A DNA stretch of 64,000 nt from Gnetum montanum. Its lineage: Eukaryota > Streptophyta > Gnetopsida > Gnetales > Gnetaceae. Below the pieces are notes generated by a model. The model saw only the letters and a list, made by a program, of their open reading frames with translations. It ran no database searches and was not told where the DNA came from. The stretch spans positions 334,863 to 398,862 of the forward strand of contig MNCI01020297.1 of the NCBI GenBank assembly GCA_015680685.1. Direction: 5' to 3'. Position numbers and translations under genes: made by a program. Position 1 is the first letter of the stretch; every line of letters begins with the position of its first letter. Positions 57,293-64,000 of this stretch are shown here, piece after piece.

Positions 57293-60182
57293 GAAGAGTT
57301 TGAGATCCCTGAGAATTTCAAATAAGAAACCCTATAGTTGAAAGCTCTACTAGCCAGCCTGGAATATGCATTCTTAAAAAATGACAAGCCGATCATACCT
57401 AATACCAAACTTGCTCTCGAGTAGAAAGAAAAACTATTAAAAGTAGTTAACAAATGGCCAACAACCTTTACTTGGTCATATCCTAATATCATAGGGATTG
57501 ATCCAAGGATATGCTAGCATCGTATTTACACTAATCCATTTCTAAAGCGAAGAAGGTAGCTATAGTGGTGGTTGAACCCAAAATTAAAGAAAATCGTTAA
57601 AGAAGAAATTGAACAACTCCTCAAGGCAAGATTTATCTATCCCATTGTAGATGGTAAGTGGGTTAGTCCATTCGTAATTATGCTAAAGAAAGGTGGCAAG
57701 TGGAAGGTCTACATCGATTTTTAACTGTTGAATATAGTAATATTCAAAGATCATTTTCTGTTGCCATTCGTTGATTAGGTGTTGAATACCATATCTAGGC
57801 ATTGCTATTATAGTTTTCTAGATGGATATAGTGGCTATAACCAAATCTAGATCATGCTAGAGGATTAGGAAAAAATAGCATTTACAAATCCCTAGGAAAA
57901 TTTTGTGTATTGAAAGATGCCATTTGACTTGTGTAATGCCCATGTTACATTCCAATGCTTGGTCTTAAGTATTTTTCAATAGTAGACTGGTAGTGGGATG
58001 GAAGTCTTCATAGATGACTTTTTCACCTATGGAGCTACATTTGAGCAAGCCTTGGATCATCTTGAGCAAGTGCTCAAAAGATGTATGGAGACCAATCTTT
58101 GACTTAATTGGTAGAAGAGTTATTTGATGGTCTAGGAGGGCATTTTATTGAGGCACAAAATCTCATAAGTAGGGATTGAGTTTAACCCCAAAAAGATAAG
58201 GGTTATCCAAGGAATTAGCCACCAACCAAAAACTATAAAATATATCTAATCATTCCTTGGACACACTGGCTACTACTAGCAAATCATAGAAAATTTTTCT
58301 AAGATTGTAAAATCATTGGTTGAGATAACAAAGAAAGATGCTCCCTTTATCTAGACCAAGGAATGTGAAAATGCATTCTAGAGCCTCATGTAGAAGCTTG
58401 TAGAGACTTCAATTCTACGAGCACTTAACTAGTTAAGACCATTTCACATTATAATAGATGCATAAAATTATGCCTTGGGGGCTATGCATACATAGTTGGA
58501 TGATAAGAAATGTCCATATTACATCCATTGTGCAAGCTAAAGCATTGTGGATGCACAACTGAACTATACCATCATAGAAAAGTAATTGATGGTAGTGGTG
58601 TTTGCTCTAGAGAAGTTTAGGCATTATGTTCTTTGATACAAAGTGTTTGTGCACATGGATCACAATGCAATTTACTTCTTGATGAATAAGCCAATGGTGA
58701 ACCCCCATGTTATATGATGGCTACTAATCTTATAGGAATTCAATATTATGATGGTAGATCTAAGGAAAATTGAGAATGTGATCATTTATCACTTGTCTTG
58801 GTTGTAATGGGACAACAAAGAGTAGGAGAGCCCACTATTTGATCAGTTTGCTGATGAGCTTCTCTTTACCAGGGATATAACTAAATAATTGGTCACTAAG
58901 CCTAAATGATACAATGGCATTCTCACATATCTTCTCACTCAAGAGATGCCACAAGGGTTGGACCATTAGAAGAAACAACAGTTTCTTCACTAGGTGAAAA
59001 GCTTCATGGAGATCGACAAGCACCTCTACAAGGTGTGTGCTGATAGCCTAGTTTGTTGTTGTGTCCCTAATGGTAATCAACTACACATTCTATAGGATGC
59101 TCATAAGGATCCTTGTGGGGGCCATTATGCTAGGAGATGCATGACAATTGAAATATTGATGGTGGGGTATTATTGGCCAATACATTTCAAGGATGATCAC
59201 CAATTTGTCCACTCTTGTGAATGTTGCCAATAAGGTGGTGAAATGACTGCTCAAATGGAGGGACCTTAGTAGTGGATTCCACCAGTGGAACCCTTTGACA
59301 TATGGGGCATTAACTTCATAGATCCCATCACACCCATGTTAAATGGAAAGGTGTACATCATAGTCATTGTTGACTATTGCATGAAATGGGTACAAGCAGC
59401 AATTGTTACTGACTATACGTATTCTACTATTACTCAGTTTGTACAATAGAATGTTGTAAACGGGTTTGGTATGTCACATGCATTCATTTCTGATAATGGA
59501 TCCCACTTTATATGCACTACCTTTTACAAGCTTATGCAATGCTTGGGGGTTGAACATAAACTAACAAAACCCTACCATCTGCAAGCCAATAGTCAAGTAG
59601 AAGTTACCAATAGGAAGATCAAAAAGATCCTAATGAGAATTGTTAGTAAATATAAGAGAGACTAGAACACATAACTCAATGATGCCCTCTGGGCCTACTG
59701 CTCAACATGGAAACTTCCTATAGGCTATTCTCCCTATGAGTTGGTGTATGAAAAACTTCCAATGCTTCCAATTCAGTTCAAACTTTGTACACTTTCAACA
59801 ACCTATGACTTGGACCTTAACCTTAGGCTAGCATAAAAAGAAAAATTTATCAACCTGAATGTGCTAAATGAAAATCAATTGGTGGCCCTATCATTTGACG
59901 AGTTTTATAGGGCATTTAACAAAAACCACTATGACCTTAGAATTAGGAAAGTCAAATTTCAACTAGGAGATAAGGTCCTCTACTAGAACCCCACACACGT
60001 ACTTCAATTAACTAAGTTCTAGACATTGTGGAAAGAACTTTATATCATTTATGAAAATTTGCCTTCATGGGCCATGTTGATCTACAAACCTAAAAGCTCA
60101 AATAAGGAGTAGTTGATCAACACACAAGAAATCAAACCTTTTGATGAGCCTAAGCAAGCTAGTACAACAAATGTCTCATTAG
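57293..60182 (+). pseudogene. pol: Decayed pol of Athila-like element E
   Basis: RT at 57330-58110 keeps FIDDF (about 57999-58021, EVFIDDFFTYG). RNase H is at 58440-58800. Integrase is at 58960-59990, with the core FISDNGSHFICTTFYKLM (59471 onward) and SQVEVTNRK. Numerous stops. The sequence follows D to CAAATGTCTCATTAG at about 60182 and then switches to a gag tail of another element, so E lost its 3' end by deletion or recombination. Confidence 0.85.
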
Positions 60183-61332
60183 AGAAAATATGGTACATCA
60201 TCATCCAAAGGGCTATTGCCTAGTTATGTTACATCTACATGAGTTTGGGGCTTTTTCTTTGAATCCCAAGTTCATACAAAAGAAAATGCCTAGGAAATTA
60301 CCTTACTCACAAGGTAATTATAGACAATCCTACCATCATCCATACTACTCTAGTGGAATGTCTTATCATCCTCAATGTTACAATTAACCATAGTGGCAAA
60401 ACCCATAGTCATGGGGGATGCCATTAGCAAACTAGTATTACCTTTATTACTAGCTAGACCAGTATGACTACTATGTTCAATAACCTACTTTCCCACATGG
60501 TTCTACTTCCTCTACCTTGAATCATTACTATCACTCTCATAAGTATCATCAATCTATAATATCTCCTATGGGATCACCATCTCAAACCTCTTATCCTCTA
60601 CAACATTCTCAATATTCTCATACTTTCCTCCACCATATGTCACCATCAACAACATAGGGATGATTGGCATCACAACATCAATGGAAGAATGCCACTTGTG
60701 CTATGAACATACAAGTAAATGATAATGCCAGTAGATCTTAGGAAAAGTCTTGAAAACATCCTTCCTTTAGGACAATTTCCACACATGGGCACACAACTCA
60801 TAGACCTATTGGCTCATCAAAACAAGCATAAGGCCAACCAAATTCAACATCCTTCCTCACCATAATAATGTCTTCCAATCCAATGCAAGAGCCAACATCC
60901 ATTACCACTCCAGTGCAAAACATAATAGATAAACCTATCATTGTGGAGAGATAGGCAATTCCATTCATTACTAATGAAAAATAAGGATGCAGTTGTGGAT
61001 CAATATTCTAGAATGTCAACATAGTCATTACACCAATCCACAAAAAATGTGAAAAACAAATGTGTGCACAAGAGAGAGTAAGGGCCATTAAACCAAAAGT
61101 CACCCAGTGGGCAACAACTGAGAACTTTCAATGGTCCAAAACATGCATGGAAACATTTGAGCCACTTATTAACTTCCATTCAAAGAAAATGATCCAAACT
61201 AATAACTTACAAATGAAAATACTAAATCATAGTCATACATCAAAATGGAAAGAAAATAGGAACTTAGAAAATCAAAACTCAACTACCATCAAGATTACAT
61301 GGGATATCAAAAAGTTGAATCAATAAAGATGG
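60183..61332 (+). pseudogene. Athila-like remnant G: gag end joined to protease end
   Basis: Starts in a zinc-knuckle region (HHPKGYCLVMLHLHEFGAF, 60190), followed by a Tyr/Pro/His-rich gag tail to about 60660. The end of the protease region is readable at 61060-61326 (TQWATTENFQWSKTCME). RT, RNase H and integrase are absent. LTR4 follows. Confidence 0.7.
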
Positions 61333-62212
61333 TGATTGGACACAATATCACATGGGCTGTGATATCACGTTTGTCATGATATCACATCCCCCACGATATC
61401 ATGTACGGGATATCGCGTCGTCCCTGTGATATCGCGTCGTCCCTGTGATATCGCGTATGCGATATCGCAGTCCACCACAATGTCTATAAATAAGAAGCGG
61501 CTCTCCCTTGTTTGACAATTAGAGTTTAGATTGTAGTGAAACTCTGGTAGTTTGATCCCTCCAGAGTTAGATTATTTTTCTAGTGTTTTCCCACAGTGTG
61601 GTGAATGTAATTGTATGGCATTCTTTATTCGAGTGTGATGTACTTGGATGCGCACATGATCAGAAATAAAGATCCAAATTTCTTAATCATTGCAGCATTC
61701 ACTTTGTTATTTATTTTTTTTATTTAATGTTATTTACTATTTTCTCTCTCACCCTTAAGCTTCTAGAATGCAGAACGAGTACGACTTTATTACGAGCAAT
61801 TAAGTGTGACTACTTGGTATCCCAGTTGTGTACCTAGGATCTGCGCTTGGTAATCCCAGTGGTAGTCATGCACGAGGTTCAAGATGTGTACAGATGATCA
61901 AGGAATCAGTTGCTCATCACACTTAGGCTAGATTAGATTTTCTTACCTTTTCCTCCTAGCTTAGCTTAGTTAATATTACTTTTCATTGCCTTCAGGAGTA
62001 GCGTTAGAATTAGGAACACATCATACACCTCACTCTGGACTAAACCATACGTGACAAATATAAATACTAGTCTAGGTGAGAAGACAACGAACTGCAACCT
62101 AAGGTTAATGAAAAAGGTGCCACAGCTAGTCCATCTTCGGAGTTTGACCAGATTGCACATGAGAATGCTCGTATTCATATGGTTGAGTGTAGGGGTACCT
62201 CACCACTCATCA
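61333..62212 (+). mobile_element. Athila-like LTR4, 5' LTR of element G2
   Basis: TGATTGGACAC...CACTCATCA, with TATAAATA at 61485-61492. The downstream half aligns with LTR1-LTR3. The start is placed by likeness to LTR2 and is approximate. The PBS after it is the best preserved in the window, so this is the youngest Athila-like copy. Confidence 0.8.
61340..61476. promoter_or_regulatory. GATATC array upstream of the LTR4 TATA box
   Basis: Eight GATATC sites in about 125 bases, including a roughly 20-base unit GTGATATCGCGTCGTCCCT repeated in tandem and GATATCGCGTATGCGATATC, a near-perfect palindrome. The array ends just before TATAAATA. Confidence 0.85.
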
Positions 62213-62213
62213 T

Positions 62214-62233
62214 TGGCACCGTTGCCAGGGACG
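62214..62233 (+). other. Primer-binding site, tRNA-Asp type (element G2)
   Basis: TGGCACCGTTGCCAGGGACG complements the 3' end of plant tRNA-Asp with two mismatches in the first 15 bases. It lies one base after LTR4. Confidence 0.85.
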
Positions 62234-62347
62234 ATGATAGTTATCTAGATTAGTTATATCATACAAGGTCATTGTATAAGGACTTAACGATATATCTCTT
62301 AAGAAGAAGAAATAATTATAAAAAGTTACATAAATTCACACACAAGA

Positions 62348-64000
62348 ATGCCTCTCCTACAAGATAATAATAATGCCACACTTAGTGAGGAAGTTCATTG
62401 GAGAACCAACAAACTTTATGACGATGAAGATTGGAGTATACAACCTAAAGTGGGAGTTTCTTATAAACATGAACAAAAACAACATCATCATAATGCACGA
62501 AAGCCTAACTTACCCGATGATGATGAACCCCCACTGGCCACTACAAGCCTAACGCAAATACAAGAGGCTATTTGAATCTCACGTAGGCATTGTAAAGAGA
62601 GCCATCTACCTAGGCCTGATTTAAACAACTTTCCTAAATTTTTAGGAGGATGTGACTTAGATACGCAACAACATTTACTAGCCTTCTACAATGCCTGCGT
62701 ATGGAACAACATTGATAATGGCTGGCAAAAACTTAAGATCTTTCCTATGACACTCGTTGACCAAGCAAAAGTATGGTATAGATCATTGAAACCAAATTCA
62801 ATATGACGCTAGTCAACAATGGTAGAAGTCTTTAACGAAAAATATCAAACCTACACAAGAGTGTCAGCCTTGAGGAAACAAATCCAAGGATGGAAACAAG
62901 AAAAACATGAACCCTTGGACATGGCCTTAGAAAGATATTACGCATTGTTAAACAACTGTCCAGGCCATGGGTTTTCTAAGGAAAGGCTAATGTACCATAT
63001 CATTGATGGGCTACGTAATGAAACAAGGGAGACCTTAGAAACATATGCCCAAGGTCAACTATACAACCTACAAATCCATCAAATCCAAGAGCTTATTAAG
63101 TGGGTAGCAAGAGAAGAAGGAGAATTAGCTAGATGGGAGAGTGTTGAAAAACATCAATGGGACCACAATTTCAACTTAACAAAGGTCCATGACCATAAAA
63201 AGGAGAAATCAACCAATATCAAGGTGGAAAAATCATCTTTGCCAGTACAACAATCGTTAGAAGAAGCCAAGGCAAAGATCAATAAGATGTTGGAATGGAT
63301 GTATTAAAAGTGTGGAGAATGTGTCAACAACATTGGGGATAGAGTTTTGACAACCCAAGAAGCAAGAAGAAACATTAGACATTTGGAAAAAAAGAATGAA
63401 GGGAATAAGCACTCAATTTCTAATCATACATATGAATGCAACATATGCTTGTACGATCACCCCAAGGGCCAATGCCCAATATTGTTACATCTACAAGAGC
63501 ATTGGAGAAACACATTACATCCAGAGTTCGTACAGAGATACTGTGTTAGACCACAGTGGCAACCATCCCAGTCGTGGGGGAGACCACCCTTAGACTGGAT
63601 GCACCCTTTATATTTTCCGAATCCAAATGCTTATCACATCCAACATCCTATTTCTCCGTTCAGGCCACCATACTGCATCTCACCACAATACCATTCTCCA
63701 TAATACTATCAACCCATACCTCCAACACAACCACCATCTTATGCACCTTATATTCCTCCTAACTTTCAACATTCTCATCCTTTCCCTCCTTCCACAGTGC
63801 CACCAACTATTTCTAAGGTGTTTGTGCCACAAAAACAACCCATGAACAACACTTGTGCTACTACTACCAACAACAGTGAGAACCCTTAGCAACATCAAAA
63901 GCATCCTTTCTTTAAACATGGCCATAAGAAGGGACAACATAGTTCAGAGGCCACTACATCTTCCAACCCAGCACAAGTCCCACACTGTGGTGCACCCTTA
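62348..64000 (+). pseudogene. gag: Athila-like gag of element G2, lightly damaged, runs off the window
   Basis: ATG 62348 (MPLLQDNNNATLSEEVHWRT). Stops near 62573, 62805, 63305 and 63700 break it into open pieces 62348-62575, 62819-63307 and 63347-63703. The capsid region has VWYRSLKP, LRKQIQGWKQEKHEPLDMAL and MYHIIDGLRNETRETLETYA. A Lys/Glu-rich part follows, then the knuckle CNICLYDHPKGQC (about 63439-63477, spacing CX2CX3HX4C) and a Pro/Tyr/His-rich tail. It is the clearest Athila-like gag here and served as reference for the broken ones. The 3' end lies outside the window. Confidence 0.88.

Overview
The window is plant nuclear DNA made almost entirely of nested, decayed Ty3/gypsy LTR retrotransposons. 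The evidence is two plant-type lineages of gag-pro-pol (Tat/Ogre-like with a second, archaeal-type RNase H domain; Athila-like with a tRNA-Asp type primer-binding site), very long elements, and a fragment of a plant nodulin-like/NFD4-like MFS transporter gene. No intact host gene, tRNA or rRNA gene was found. The density of old nested elements suggests a large-genome vascular plant, perhaps a gymnosperm; that guess is inference and I cannot name the species.

Layout. 1-3604: Athila-like element A1 (LTR end, PBS, broken gag and protease). 3605-~28820: an old Tat-like element C (broken pol, 3' LTR at 27035). It is split inside its integrase by a 17.9-kb younger Tat/Ogre-like element B (7074-24936; LTRs about 1.2 kb; target duplication GCAGG/ACAGG). 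~28820-30941: decayed coiled-coil reading frame and the tail of an Athila-like element, ending in LTR1 (30942-31827). 31828-64000: a chain of Athila-like pieces sharing LTRs (LTR2 32931, LTR3 53122, LTR4 61333): gag remnant F, element D, element E, remnant G and the gag of G2, which runs off the window. Element D is interrupted by a reverse-oriented Tat-like element H (36211-47196, target duplication GTTAC on both sides). H has gag and pro but no pol.

How it fits together. Element B is laid out as LTR - PBS - repeat-rich leader - gag - protease - hairpin repeats - ANTISENSE multi-exon gene - palindrome-rich region - hairpin repeats - pol (RT, RNase H, aRNase H, integrase) - hairpin repeats - PPT - LTR. 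The antisense gene (17361 to 13678) has at least six introns with GT..AG borders on the minus strand; the first five junctions keep one reading frame. Its first exon resembles an FCP1/NIF-type HAD phosphatase whose catalytic positions are replaced. It lies where Ogre elements carry a pro-pol intron.

Three features deserve most attention: (1) this antisense intron-bearing gene; (2) a short repeated unit, stem-N6-stem followed by TAAACTRG, whose stem covaries (AGTC/GACT, GGTC/GACC, CGTC/GACG, GGCC/GGCC) and which sits at the gene borders of B, C and H and has expanded to about 40 copies of 27 bp in H; (3) an NFD4-like transporter gene fragment located inside an LTR of H. LTRs of three families also carry different palindrome arrays upstream of their TATA boxes. 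Two single-N joints and one 40-N gap inside H indicate assembly problems there.
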